This document shows positions 29,074-40,339 of a stretch of 64,000 bases of DNA, one piece after another; positions within the stretch are counted from its first letter, which is position 1, and each line of letters opens with the position of its first letter. The DNA is from Sphingomonas quercus (lineage in GTDB: Bacteria > Pseudomonadota > Alphaproteobacteria > Sphingomonadales > Sphingomonadaceae): positions 303,124-367,123 of the forward strand of contig NZ_JAHKRT010000004.1 in the NCBI RefSeq assembly GCF_018863195.1, in the 5' to 3' direction. The position numbers were made by a program, and so were the translations under genes. The notes beneath the pieces are model-generated. The model saw only the letters and a program-made list of their open reading frames with translations. It did not search any database and was not told the origin of the DNA.

Positions 29074-30162
29074 TCATATCGGATGGCGCAGGTCGCCATC
29101 CCTGTGCAGCGGCAACCGGATGGTGGCGGCATAGCCTTTCCCAGTCGGCCCCGCCTCCAGCTCCGCAGCGCGACCATAAAGTATGTCGAGCCGATTGCGT
29201 ATATTCTCCAGACCGGTTCCGGTGCCGTGCGGACGATCAGAGGTCAAGTCCGCGCCGTCGTCGCTGACCTGCATGGCGAGCTGCCCCTCCTCCGCGGACA
29301 CGGCGAGCCTGATGGTGGCGCCGCGCCGCGACGGGCCGACCGCGTATTTCACCGCATTCTCGACCAGCGGCTGCAGGATGAAGCCCGGCACCAGCGCGTC
29401 CTCAAGCTCCGGCGGGCATTCGAGATCGAAGCGCAGCCGCTCGCCGAATCGCACGCCCTCGATGTCCAGATAGGCGGACAGCGTGTCGAGCTCGTCGGCC
29501 AGCACCACCGTGTCGGACGGCCCGCCGGCCAGCGATGCGCGCAGGAAGCCCGACAGCCGGCCCAGCATCTCATCGGCCTTGCCCGGCTTGCCGGTGACGA
29601 TCAGGCTCGAAATGGCGTTCAGCGTGTTGAACAGGAAATGCGGATTGATCTGGAATCTGAGCGCGGCCAGCTCCGCCTGATGGCGGGCGATGCGGGCCGC
29701 GACCAGCTGGCGTTCGCGCACCTGGCTGGTGGCCGCCGACAGGATCAGGCCGATCGCAGTGGCATAAAGCTCGTAGATCCAGACATAGGTCAGGAACCTG
29801 GTCATCAGCCGCTCCACCGTGACCGGCGCGTCGGCGACGAACATGCCGCGCAGCAGCATGGTGATCGATACGTCCAGCATCGAATGCAGCCACGCCGCCA
29901 GCACCGCGGCGACCCCCGCCGCCATCATGCGCGGCACGAAATGACGCCGTCGCATCGACCAGAGCAGCAGATAGACCGGCACCGACAGCAGCACGCCCGG
30001 CGCCACCGCCGCGGCGATGATCGGATAATCATACCAGGCGAGCACGGCGCGGTCGGCGAAGCTCGGCATCAGGAAGGTAAGGTAGGTGAAGCACCACAAG
30101 CCGATCGTCAGCCAGGCGCTCTGCCGTCGCCCGGAGCGGTCGCGGATGTCCATTGCCGTCAT
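29074..30162 (-). CDS. LytS-type sensor histidine kinase (second pair)
   Basis: The 362-residue kinase has four to five hydrophobic segments in its first 150 residues. The transmitter domain carries INPHFLFNTLNAISSLIV with the phosphorylated histidine, then LVENAVKYAVGPS and GTGLENIRNRLDILYG. The periplasmic part is too small to suggest a ligand. An alternative ATG is at 30153. The 284 bases upstream, up to pyrC, contain no gene I can support. Confidence 0.92.
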   Translation of the reverse strand: MTAMDIRDRSGRRQSAWLTIGLWCFTYLTFLMPSFADRAVLAWYDYPIIAAAVAPGVLLSVPVYLLLWSMRRRHFVPRMMAAGVAAVLAAWLHSMLDVSITMLLRGMFVADAPVTVERLMTRFLTYVWIYELYATAIGLILSAATSQVRERQLVAARIARHQAELAALRFQINPHFLFNTLNAISSLIVTGKPGKADEMLGRLSGFLRASLAGGPSDTVVLADELDTLSAYLDIEGVRFGERLRFDLECPPELEDALVPGFILQPLVENAVKYAVGPSRRGATIRLAVSAEEGQLAMQVSDDGADLTSDRPHGTGTGLENIRNRLDILYGRAAELEAGPTGKGYAATIRLPLHRDGDLRHPI

Positions 30163-30446
30163 CGTGTCAAATGCCCGTCCCTCCGATCCTGCTTATCGCA
30201 GAGGGCGGGCGCGGGATCACCAGCGCGGACGGCTTCTTGGTCGCCCGACTCGTCGGCTTCGTCGATGGATCGGGCCGGATCGACTTGCCGCCCGCGCGCG
30301 ACTGCCCCCGGCCCGTCCGCGCCGAGCCGGCATTGGCTTGTCGGGATGCCGCATCGAAGGGCCTTGGCGTGGCGCCCTTTCGCTTCGCGCCTGCCGCGAC
30401 AAGGGGGCTGCTTCCCGACAGGCGCGAACCGGACGGGGGGCCCGGA

Positions 30447-31778
30447 TCAGGGCCGGTAGGTGGCCTGGAAGCGCACCGGCCGGCCCGTCGCCTGCGGGGC
30501 GAGCTCGCCCTCCCACATCACCTGCCGGCCGCGGATCACCGTGCCCAGCGGCCGGCCGGTGAGCTGCATGCCGGTGAACGGCGACCAGCCGCAGCGCCAC
30601 GCCAGCCAGCTCTCCTCCACCGTCCAGCGGGCCTTGAGGTCCACGATGGTGAAGTCGGCGTCGTAGCCGGCGGCGATGCGCCCCTTGCCGACCAGTCCGA
30701 ACACACGCTGCGGGCCGGCGCTGGTCAGCTCGATCAGCCGTTCGAGAGTCAGCCGGCCGGCGGCGACATGATCGAGCATCAGCGGCAGGATGGTCTGCAC
30801 CCCGGGCATGCCCGAGGGCGAGGCGGGATAGGCCTGCGCCTTTTCCTCCCGGGTGTGCGGCGCGTGATCGGAGCCGAGCACGTCGGGCACGCCCTGGTTG
30901 AGCCAATGCCACAGCCCGTCGCGGTGCGCGGCGGAGCGGATCGGCGGGTTCATCTGCGCCCAGGTGCCGAGCCGGGGATAGGCATCCTCCGCGGCCAGCG
31001 TCAGGTGCTGGGGCGTCACCTCGCAGGTGGCGATGTCCTTGTGCTGGGCGATCAGCGCCAGCTCCGCCGGCGTGGTGACGTGGAGGATGTGGATCGGCCG
31101 CGCCGCCGCGCGGGCCAGCGCGAGGATGCGGCGCGTCGCGATCAGCGCGCTTTCGTCGTCACGCCACACCGGATGGCTGGCCGGATCGCCGGTCACCCGC
31201 TCGCCGAGCCGCGCCTGCATGCGCGATTCGTCCTCGGCATGGATGGCGACGCGACGGCGGCCATGGGCCAGGACGCGCGCCAGAGGCTCGTCCTCGGCGA
31301 CGAGCAGGTCGCCGGTCGACGCGCCCATGAAGATTTTCACGCCGGCCGTGCCGGGCAGCATTTCCAGCTCGCCGAGCTGCGTGGCGTTGGCGGCCGTCGC
31401 GCCGACGTAGAAGGCGTGATCACACCACATGCGATCGCGGGCGCGGGCGAGCTTGTCGGCGATCGCCTCGGCGGAATCGGTGTTGGGCTTGGTGTTCGGC
31501 ATCTCGAACACGGCGGTGACGCCGCCCAGCACGGCGGCGCGGCTGCCGGATTCGAGATCCTCCTTGGCCTCCAGGCCCGGCTCGCGGAAATGAACCTGGC
31601 TGTCGATGACGCCGGGCAGCACGTCGAGCCCGGTGCAGTCGATGCGCTCCCCGGCATCGCCGAGGCCGGTGCCGATCGCCGCGATGCGCCCGTCGCGCAC
31701 GCCGATATCCGCGCGCGCGGCGCCGCCGGGGGTGTGGATCGTGCCGCCGGTCAGGATCAGATCGAACGTCTCGGCCAT
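30447..31778 (-). CDS. pyrC: Dihydroorotase (cyclic amidohydrolase family)
   Basis: The 443-residue enzyme interconverts carbamoyl-aspartate and dihydroorotate in pyrimidine synthesis. It has EPGLEAKEDLESGSRAAV, MPNTKPNT, GVKIFMGASTGD (carboxylated lysine) and DVLGSDHAPHTREEK with the catalytic aspartate. The metal-binding HxH of the family reads QVH (SQVHFREPG), so the first histidine is glutamine. I believe this is common in sphingomonad homologues. A second, classic dihydroorotase elsewhere cannot be ruled out. ATG 31778 is used. It is divergent from ygfZ. Confidence 0.85.
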   Translation of the reverse strand: MAETFDLILTGGTIHTPGGAARADIGVRDGRIAAIGTGLGDAGERIDCTGLDVLPGVIDSQVHFREPGLEAKEDLESGSRAAVLGGVTAVFEMPNTKPNTDSAEAIADKLARARDRMWCDHAFYVGATAANATQLGELEMLPGTAGVKIFMGASTGDLLVAEDEPLARVLAHGRRRVAIHAEDESRMQARLGERVTGDPASHPVWRDDESALIATRRILALARAAARPIHILHVTTPAELALIAQHKDIATCEVTPQHLTLAAEDAYPRLGTWAQMNPPIRSAAHRDGLWHWLNQGVPDVLGSDHAPHTREEKAQAYPASPSGMPGVQTILPLMLDHVAAGRLTLERLIELTSAGPQRVFGLVGKGRIAAGYDADFTIVDLKARWTVEESWLAWRCGWSPFTGMQLTGRPLGTVIRGRQVMWEGELAPQATGRPVRFQATYRP

Positions 31779-31823
31779 GGGGCATGCCTTTCCTAAACTA
31801 TGTGCCCTCCCTACCTTGCCGGC

Positions 31824-32558
31824 ATGAACGCCACCACCCTTCGCGACCGTGCCCTGATCCGCCTGTCGGGGGAGGATGTCCGCGGCTTCCTGCAGGGGCT
31901 GGTGACGGCCGACATGAACGCGCCGCTGCCGGCGTGGGGGGCGCTGCTCACGCCGCAGGGCAAGGTGCTGTTCGATTTCCTGCTCTGGGCCGAGGGTGAC
32001 GACATCCTCGTCGATTGCGAGGCCGATCAGGCAGATGCGCTGGTGCGCCGGCTGACCCTTTACCGCCTGCGCCGGCGCATCGTCATCGCGCGCGAGCCGG
32101 CGCTGGCGGTGCATTGGGCGCCCGGGGGCGATGCCGGCGTCGCCGATCCGCGCCTGCCCGGCCTCGGCCGGCGCTGGCTGGCACCTGCCGAGGAGGGCGA
32201 CGCCGCCGCGGCGTGGCGAACGCACCGCCTGGCGCTGGGCGTCACCGAGGGCGCGGCCGAGCTTGGCCAGGATCGCACGCTGTGGCTGGAGGCCAATGCC
32301 CGCGAGCTGGGTGGAGTCAGCTTCACCAAGGGCTGCTATGTCGGGCAGGAGAATACCGCGCGCATGCATCATCGCGCCAAGGTGTCGCGGCGGCTGGTGG
32401 TGCTGCGCACGGGCGAGGATCCGGGCGAGGCGGCCAATGTGCATTACCCCGCGCTCGGCCTCGCCGTGGCGCGGCTGCGGGTCGAGGCGATCCTGGCGTC
32501 GGCGGCGATCCTGCCGGAATGGCTGAAGGACGCGATCGCCGCCGACGCCGAGGCCTGA
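31824..32558 (+). CDS. ygfZ: Folate-binding YgfZ/CAF17-family protein
   Basis: The 244-residue protein is related to the glycine-cleavage T-protein and acts with tetrahydrofolate in the maintenance of iron-sulfur enzymes. The diagnostic motif KGCYVGQENTARMHH (consensus KGCYxGQExxaR) is complete, with the catalytic-site cysteine. The N-terminal half has RGFLQGLVTADM and the TPQGKVLFDF stretch. It starts 46 bases from pyrC on the other strand, so the two may share a divergent promoter region. Its stop abuts the convergent metalloprotease gene. Confidence 0.9.
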   Translation: MNATTLRDRALIRLSGEDVRGFLQGLVTADMNAPLPAWGALLTPQGKVLFDFLLWAEGDDILVDCEADQADALVRRLTLYRLRRRIVIAREPALAVHWAPGGDAGVADPRLPGLGRRWLAPAEEGDAAAAWRTHRLALGVTEGAAELGQDRTLWLEANARELGGVSFTKGCYVGQENTARMHHRAKVSRRLVVLRTGEDPGEAANVHYPALGLAVARLRVEAILASAAILPEWLKDAIAADAEA

Positions 32559-33881
32559 TCAGGCGAGTGCCGGCGCCCGCCGCCGGGCCCGCTGGACGCC
32601 GCCGATCACTCCGAAACCAATCAGCATCATCGCCCAGGTCTGCGGCTCCGGCACCCCGGCAAGCGCCGCCAGCCCGGGGAGCCGGAAGGCCTGCGCGGTG
32701 TCGAAGGCGTAGCCGCGATCGGTCAGCACATCGAGGTTGAGATTCCAGCCCATCGCGTCGAACGCCGCCAGATCGTTGCTGGTGACGATGCCGTTGCTGC
32801 AATTGCTGGAGGTCGGGTCCATGATGCCGACCTGCCGCGCGTCGGTGTAGCAGCCATTAGGCAGCAGGATGGCCAGCGCGTCCTTCCAGTGCGAGGCCTG
32901 GCCGCCATCGCCATTATAGGCACCCGTGGCGAAGAAGGATGAGGAGGCGTCGCCCAGCTCGGCGTTGAAGTTGAACGGCAATTGCCCGTCGATCGAGAAG
33001 AACGCCTCCCGGCCCGGATCGAGCTGCAACGCGCGATTGAGCCCGGTCTCGTCGAAGCCATTGGTCGCGTAGCGAAACAGATCGAGCGTGGTGGCGAAGG
33101 CGACATCATCCGCGACCGCCGCGGAAAGCGGCGCACCCGGACCACCGGGCAGCGAATAATAGTCATAATCGTCGGTGCCGCTGACGAAGCCGAGCGCGTG
33201 GCCCATCTCGTGAATGGCGACGCCGACGAAGTCATAGGTGCCGATATCGACGCCGTCGGACGGGTTGAAATCAAACGCGAAGTTCGAGCTGAAGGTGATG
33301 TCCGCGTCCGACGTGGCGTTATAGAGGTTGGCCCCGACCTGGTCGTTGATCGCCTGGAACAGGCTGTTGCCATAGTTCACCCCGATGCCGAGACCTTTGG
33401 TCACGGACGTATTGGTGAACATGAAGCGGTTATTATAGCTGTCATTATCGTCGTAGACGCTGCCCGGGATGGTGCTCAACGCGCCGCCCTGCGCGCCCGG
33501 CACGCGCATGCCGAGGCCGCCGGCCGCGCTCAGCGGGCGAAGATTGGCGACGGCGATGTCGTCGAGCGCGCTGCTCCTGGTCGCGCCGAGCTGCTGATAG
33601 ACGAGCGCCGTGGAGGTATCGAGGCCGTTGCTGAGCGTCGAGCCGAGCACGCCCTCGTCGAGCGCATCGAAATGGACATCGAAGCGCAACGTGACGTCCG
33701 TTGAGATGGTCTTGTTCCAGTAATTCGCCGCCTTCTGGAAGCCGAGCAGCGCGGCAGCGCCATTGGGCGAGGAAAGGAAGCTCGAATCGGGATTAAGCCG
33801 GATGTCGAGCGCCGAGGCCGGCGTCGCGGCGATGGTCGATACACATGCAGTCAGAAGGACCCCGGTTGCGAATCGGATCAT
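32559..33881 (-). CDS. Exported metzincin-type metalloprotease with PEP-CTERM tail
   Basis: The 440-residue protein carries a signal peptide (residues 1-24, ending ASA), and a zinc motif AIHEMGHALGF (HExxHxxGF) near the middle. Its end VPEPQTWAMMLIGFGVIGG with RARRR is a PEPxxWA-type sorting signal: motif, membrane helix, basic tail. Such proteins are processed by an exosortase and retained or released at the outer surface. A NxS/T-rich, low-charge sequence fits secreted proteins. The substrate is unknown. No exosortase gene lies in the window. Confidence 0.85.
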   Translation of the reverse strand: MIRFATGVLLTACVSTIAATPASALDIRLNPDSSFLSSPNGAAALLGFQKAANYWNKTISTDVTLRFDVHFDALDEGVLGSTLSNGLDTSTALVYQQLGATRSSALDDIAVANLRPLSAAGGLGMRVPGAQGGALSTIPGSVYDDNDSYNNRFMFTNTSVTKGLGIGVNYGNSLFQAINDQVGANLYNATSDADITFSSNFAFDFNPSDGVDIGTYDFVGVAIHEMGHALGFVSGTDDYDYYSLPGGPGAPLSAAVADDVAFATTLDLFRYATNGFDETGLNRALQLDPGREAFFSIDGQLPFNFNAELGDASSSFFATGAYNGDGGQASHWKDALAILLPNGCYTDARQVGIMDPTSSNCSNGIVTSNDLAAFDAMGWNLNLDVLTDRGYAFDTAQAFRLPGLAALAGVPEPQTWAMMLIGFGVIGGVQRARRRAPALA

Positions 33882-33989
33882 GTCTGCACCCCTGTTGCGT
33901 GGTCACTCATCAGGAGTGGCCGCATCTGGGGAAATTCAGCCCAATATTGGGACAGGTCAAACGATTTTAACCATTTGTTGCGCAGGCGT

Positions 33990-34016
33990 GCCGGATCCGG
34001 GCCTGCCGGATCCGGC
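33990..34016 (-). terminator. Hairpin after acnA
   Basis: GCCGGATCC and GGATCCGGC arms close a nine-base loop just past the minus-strand stop of acnA. No T-tract follows, so a stabilising stem is as likely as a terminator. Confidence 0.4.
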
Positions 34017-34025
34017 GCCGGCGCC

Positions 34026-36710
<2,685 letters not shown>

Positions 36711-36805
36711 GGGCGGTCCCTTATGCAAGGCGATATTTCGGGGTGCCGATAGCAAGGGGGACTAGACGTGGAAAGGCCCGGAAACAGAGAGATCGCGCCC
36801 GCCGG

Positions 36806-38455
36806 TCAGAAATCGTTGATATGCAGCTCTGCCTCGGCGATCCCGGCCTTGGCCCGGATCAGGCCCCGGCGCACCTCGGCCCGGATCGCTTCCCGGTCCA
36901 CGCAGCCGGCGGCGATCGCCTTGATCGCGGCGCGGTCGTCGACGATCGCGCTCGCCGCCCGGCGGCCATTGGGGCAATCCGCCTCCAGCGAGGCGCGGGT
37001 GGACCGCAGCGAGGCGCGAACGATCCCCGACGTATCGACATGCGCCGCCATCTCACGGGCCGCGCGCGCCGCCTCGAGCCCGGCGCGGCGAGCCTCGGCC
37101 GCGTCGGCCAGCGCCTCGCGCCGGGCGTCACGGGTCGCATAGGCGGCGTCGCGCTGCGCCTCGCGGGTTGCCCGGGCGGCTTCACGCGCTGCCTCGCGGG
37201 CGGCGCGCTCGGCGTCGCGGCGCGCCTCTTCGGCCTGGCGGCGGATTTCGCGGCCCTCATCCGAAGCCGGATCGATCGCGCGGCCGTCGACGATGATCGA
37301 GCGATCGGAGATCATGACATGGTGGTGGCCCTTGAACGATGCGGGCGGCGCCGGCGGCGCCGGCGGCGCTGGCGGCGTCACCCGCGGCGCGCCGGGCACC
37401 GGCGGCTGCGGCGGGACGGGCGGCAGCGGCGGGACGGGCATATCGGCAATCAGGTCGGTGGCGGCGGCGGCACCGGAAGCGGTAAGCGCCAACCCGCCGG
37501 CCGTGATGCCGACGCCGAGCAGCGCACCGGCGGCGAGGCGCAGCATGCTGCGCGACATCCGCGTCATCATCCGCAGGCGCTGCTTGAGCAGGCCGGCACT
37601 GTGCATGGCACAGGCGGCGGCCGGGAAGCGCGGCGCCACCGACTTGACGATCGCCTGGCCGTAATGGAAGCGCGCATCCTCCGGCTCGTCGGACAGCACC
37701 GTCTCATCGCAGGCCAGCTCCTGGTCGGCGCGAAACAGGCGATAGGCGCGGTGGGCGAGCGGGTTGAACCAGTGGAGCGACAGCAGCACGAGCGCGGCGG
37801 CGTTGGCGAACAGATCGCCGCGGCAGTGATGCGCGACCTCGTGCGCCAGCACCAGCCGGCGCTCGCGCGGGGCGTAGCGATCGGTGAAGTCGGCGGGCAG
37901 CAGGATCGCGCGATCGAGGAGACCGGTGGCGAGCGGGCCGGGCACCGCCGGCCCCGTCCAGATCGAGATGCCGCAATCGCGCCGCAGCAGCACCGCATCG
38001 GCCTTGATCCGGCGCAGGAAGCGGCGATGGGCGAGCATGTGCCAGCCGAGATGGAGCACCGCGCCGCCCAGCCACACGAACAACAGCAAGGCCGGCCAGT
38101 CGATGGCGTGCGGCGCCGCCTCGACCAGGGCGGGCGCGCCGGCGAGGCGCGCGGCGCCGGGCACGATCGTCGCCGCCGCCGCCGCCGGCGCGGCGATGGC
38201 AGGCGCGCTGTCGAGGCTGGCGACAACCATATGGGCCACTCCGCCCAGCTCCACATCGGGGCGCAGGCGCGCCGCGTCGAGCCCCGGCACGCGCGGCAGC
38301 ATCATGCGCAGCAGCGGCAACGCCCATAGCGCATAGGCGATGCGCGCGCCGAACAGCCGCTGCGCCGTCCCGCGCAGCAGCAGGACGAAGAGGATCAGGA
38401 ACGACGAGGCGATCAGCGCCTCGACCGCCCAGCTTTGCATGACCTCGGGGTTCAT
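36806..38455 (-). CDS. BlaR1-like M56 membrane metallopeptidase, no penicillin sensor
   Basis: The 549-residue protein has four hydrophobic segments and a cytosolic-facing zinc motif HEVAHH (residues 205-210) followed by DQELACDETVL, the usual M56 layout. After the last membrane helix (about 305-325) it differs from BlaR1. There is no penicillin-binding domain. Instead there is a Pro/Ala tract (PPAPPAPPAPP) and a long Ala/Arg/Glu coiled-coil region, ending in about 60 residues with two cysteines. ATGA overlap with the blaI-like gene shows co-translation. The signal it senses is unknown, but need not be a beta-lactam. Confidence 0.86.
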   Translation of the reverse strand: MNPEVMQSWAVEALIASSFLILFVLLLRGTAQRLFGARIAYALWALPLLRMMLPRVPGLDAARLRPDVELGGVAHMVVASLDSAPAIAAPAAAAATIVPGAARLAGAPALVEAAPHAIDWPALLLFVWLGGAVLHLGWHMLAHRRFLRRIKADAVLLRRDCGISIWTGPAVPGPLATGLLDRAILLPADFTDRYAPRERRLVLAHEVAHHCRGDLFANAAALVLLSLHWFNPLAHRAYRLFRADQELACDETVLSDEPEDARFHYGQAIVKSVAPRFPAAACAMHSAGLLKQRLRMMTRMSRSMLRLAAGALLGVGITAGGLALTASGAAAATDLIADMPVPPLPPVPPQPPVPGAPRVTPPAPPAPPAPPASFKGHHHVMISDRSIIVDGRAIDPASDEGREIRRQAEEARRDAERAAREAAREAARATREAQRDAAYATRDARREALADAAEARRAGLEAARAAREMAAHVDTSGIVRASLRSTRASLEADCPNGRRAASAIVDDRAAIKAIAAGCVDREAIRAEVRRGLIRAKAGIAEAELHINDF

Positions 38456-38823
38456 TTGCGCAGCTCCTTCAGCAGGGCTTCGATCTCGACGATGTCATCC
38501 GAAGTGAGTTCGCCCGATTCCGCGAGCTGGGCGACCAGCGGCGCGGCGCGGCCGCCGAACAGCCGGTCGACCAGCCGGCGCGATTCACCGCCGACATAAT
38601 CCTCGCGCGATACGGCCGGGCGATAAAGATAGCGTCGGCCCTCCTCGTCGAACGACAGCGCGCCCTTGGCGACGAGGCGCGACAGCATCGTCTTGACGGT
38701 GCGCTCGCTCCACGCGCGTTCCGGCTCGACCCGCTCGGCGACTTCGGCGGCGGTGAGCGGCGACTCGCGCCACAACACTTCCATCACCACCGCTTCGCCT
38801 TCGCTGATCCGCTCTGCCGCCAT
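38452..38823 (-). CDS. BlaI/MecI/CopY-family repressor
   Basis: The 123-residue winged-helix repressor has the family pattern ISEGEAVVMEVLWRESPLTA, RTVKTMLSRLVAKGAL with YLYRPAVSREDY, and a C-terminal dimerisation helix (DDIVEIEALLKELRK). The cleavage site used by M56 partners lies in this family near the wing. GAGG precedes ATG 38823. An unusually long dyad operator at 38839-38876 sits immediately upstream, so autoregulation of the repressor-peptidase pair is very likely. Confidence 0.93.
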   Translation of the reverse strand: MAAERISEGEAVVMEVLWRESPLTAAEVAERVEPERAWSERTVKTMLSRLVAKGALSFDEEGRRYLYRPAVSREDYVGGESRRLVDRLFGGRAAPLVAQLAESGELTSDDIVEIEALLKELRK

Positions 38824-38838
38824 GTCGACCTCACTTCC

Positions 38839-38876
38839 GATTACGCTCGTAGTCGTACATGACTACATGCGTAATC
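38839..38876 (-). promoter_or_regulatory. Dyad operator and promoter of the blaI-blaR pair
   Basis: A 38-base interrupted palindrome: GATTACGC, two bases, GTAGTC, six bases, GACTAC, two bases, GCGTAATC, with every arm base paired. On the minus strand TTGCGA is followed 17 bases later by TACGAC, so the operator covers a plausible promoter. It ends 16 bases before the blaI start. Confidence 0.85.
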
Positions 38877-39056
38877 GCAAGCGGGTTTCAGCGGGTGAGG
38901 CCGGTGCGCCGGTGCCGCTCGTGGTGACGGGTTGTCGAGCCTGTCGGGCGGCACATCGGGAGGGGGCGCCCGCCAGCCCCGTCGATACCGGCCATCGACC
39001 AGCTCAACCCCCCGGGGGGCGCCCGGGTGGTGGAGGTCACGAACGGATGGGCTCTC

Positions 39057-40334
39057 TCAAACCCCGGCCGGGCGGGGCCCGCCGGTGGCCCAGTCGAGCA
39101 GCTCGACAGTATGGATCATCCGCGCGCCACCGCCCTCGAGATGAGTGATGCAGCCGATATTGCCGGTGGCGACGATCTCGGCGCCGGTCGCCGCGATGTT
39201 GCCGAGTTTGCGGGCGCGCAGCTGCTGGGAAAGCTCGGGCTGGAGGATGCTGTAGGTGCCGGCCGAGCCGCAGCAGATATGCCCCTCGCCGACCTCGCGC
39301 ACGGCGAAGCCGGCGCGGGCCAGCAGCGCGCGCGGCTGGGTGCGGATCTGCTGGCCGTGCTGCATCGAGCATGCCGAATGATAGGCGACCGGCATGCCCG
39401 GCTCAATCACCGGCGGCAGCAGGTCGAGATCGGCGAGCACCTCGCTGATATCCCGGGCCAGTGCCGAGACCCGCGCCGCCCGCTCTGCCCATTCCGGATC
39501 GTCGCGGAACATGAAGCCATAGTCCTTGACGGTGGTGCCGCAGCCCGAGGCGGTGATGATGATCGCGTCCAGCCCGCGCGCCATCTCCGCCTCCCAGGCG
39601 GCGATATTGACCTTGGCGAGCGCGTGAGCGTCGGCGGACTTGCCCATATGGTGGGGCAAGGCGCCGCAGCAGCCGCCGCCGGACGCCACCACCACCTCGA
39701 CTCCGTGCCGATTGAGCAGGCGCACCGCCGCATCGTCGATCGACGGCCGCAGCACCGGCTGCACACACCCGTAGAGCAGCGCCATGCGTGCCGTGCGGGC
39801 GCCCTCGGCCGCATAGGTGCCCGGCCCCGAGACGCGCCCGCGGGCCGGCAGCCTCGCCGGCGCCATCGTCAGCATGCCCTTGAGCCGGCCGGGCATCAGC
39901 GGTGCCAGCGGGCGGGCGAGACGCCCCAGCGCCGCCGCGACGCGGAACAGGGCGCGGTTGGGCAGCACCGTCGCGAGCAGGCTGCGCAGCATCCGTTCGG
40001 GCAGCGGCCGGGTATAATGGTCCTCGATATGCGCGCGGGCATGATCGACGAGATGCATATAGTTCACGCCCGACGGGCAGGTCGTCATGCAGCTCAGGCA
40101 GCTCAGGCAGCGATCGATATGCTTGACGGTCGACGGGGCCGGGGCGCCGCCCTGCTCCAGCATGTCCTTCATCAGATAGATGCGGCCGCGCGGGCTATCC
40201 AGCTCGTCGCCGAGCAGCAGATAGGTCGGGCAGGTGGCGGTGCAGAAACCGCAATGCACGCATTTGCGCAGCACCGCGTTCGACGAGGCGGTATCGGCGT
40301 CCTTGAGCTGGGCGTCGGTGAAACTCGTCTGCAT
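39057..40334 (-). CDS. glcF: Glycolate oxidase iron-sulfur subunit
   Basis: The 425-residue subunit passes electrons from GlcD toward the respiratory chain. Two 4Fe-4S motifs, CVHCGFCTATCPT and CLSCLSCMTTCPSG, are followed by two CCG-type cysteine-rich domains (GGGCCGALPHH and HICCGSAGTY). ATG 40334 gives MQTSFTDAQL, as in known GlcF, and an upstream GTG at 40343 overlaps the glcE stop (GTGA). It is third in glcDEF. With this locus it may take glycolate or lactate produced by the FAH-type hydrolase. Confidence 0.94.
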   Translation of the reverse strand: MQTSFTDAQLKDADTASSNAVLRKCVHCGFCTATCPTYLLLGDELDSPRGRIYLMKDMLEQGGAPAPSTVKHIDRCLSCLSCMTTCPSGVNYMHLVDHARAHIEDHYTRPLPERMLRSLLATVLPNRALFRVAAALGRLARPLAPLMPGRLKGMLTMAPARLPARGRVSGPGTYAAEGARTARMALLYGCVQPVLRPSIDDAAVRLLNRHGVEVVVASGGGCCGALPHHMGKSADAHALAKVNIAAWEAEMARGLDAIIITASGCGTTVKDYGFMFRDDPEWAERAARVSALARDISEVLADLDLLPPVIEPGMPVAYHSACSMQHGQQIRTQPRALLARAGFAVREVGEGHICCGSAGTYSILQPELSQQLRARKLGNIAATGAEIVATGNIGCITHLEGGGARMIHTVELLDWATGGPRPAGV

Positions 40335-40339
40335 GCCCG

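Noticed and set aside
30163..30446. Possible small gene between the second LytS kinase and pyrC
   Set aside because: Frames here are short, lack a ribosome site and merge into antisense of pyrC.
37345..37390. Short GGCGCCGGC tandem repeat
   Set aside because: It is in frame within the BlaR-like gene and encodes its Pro/Ala tract, so it needs no separate explanation.
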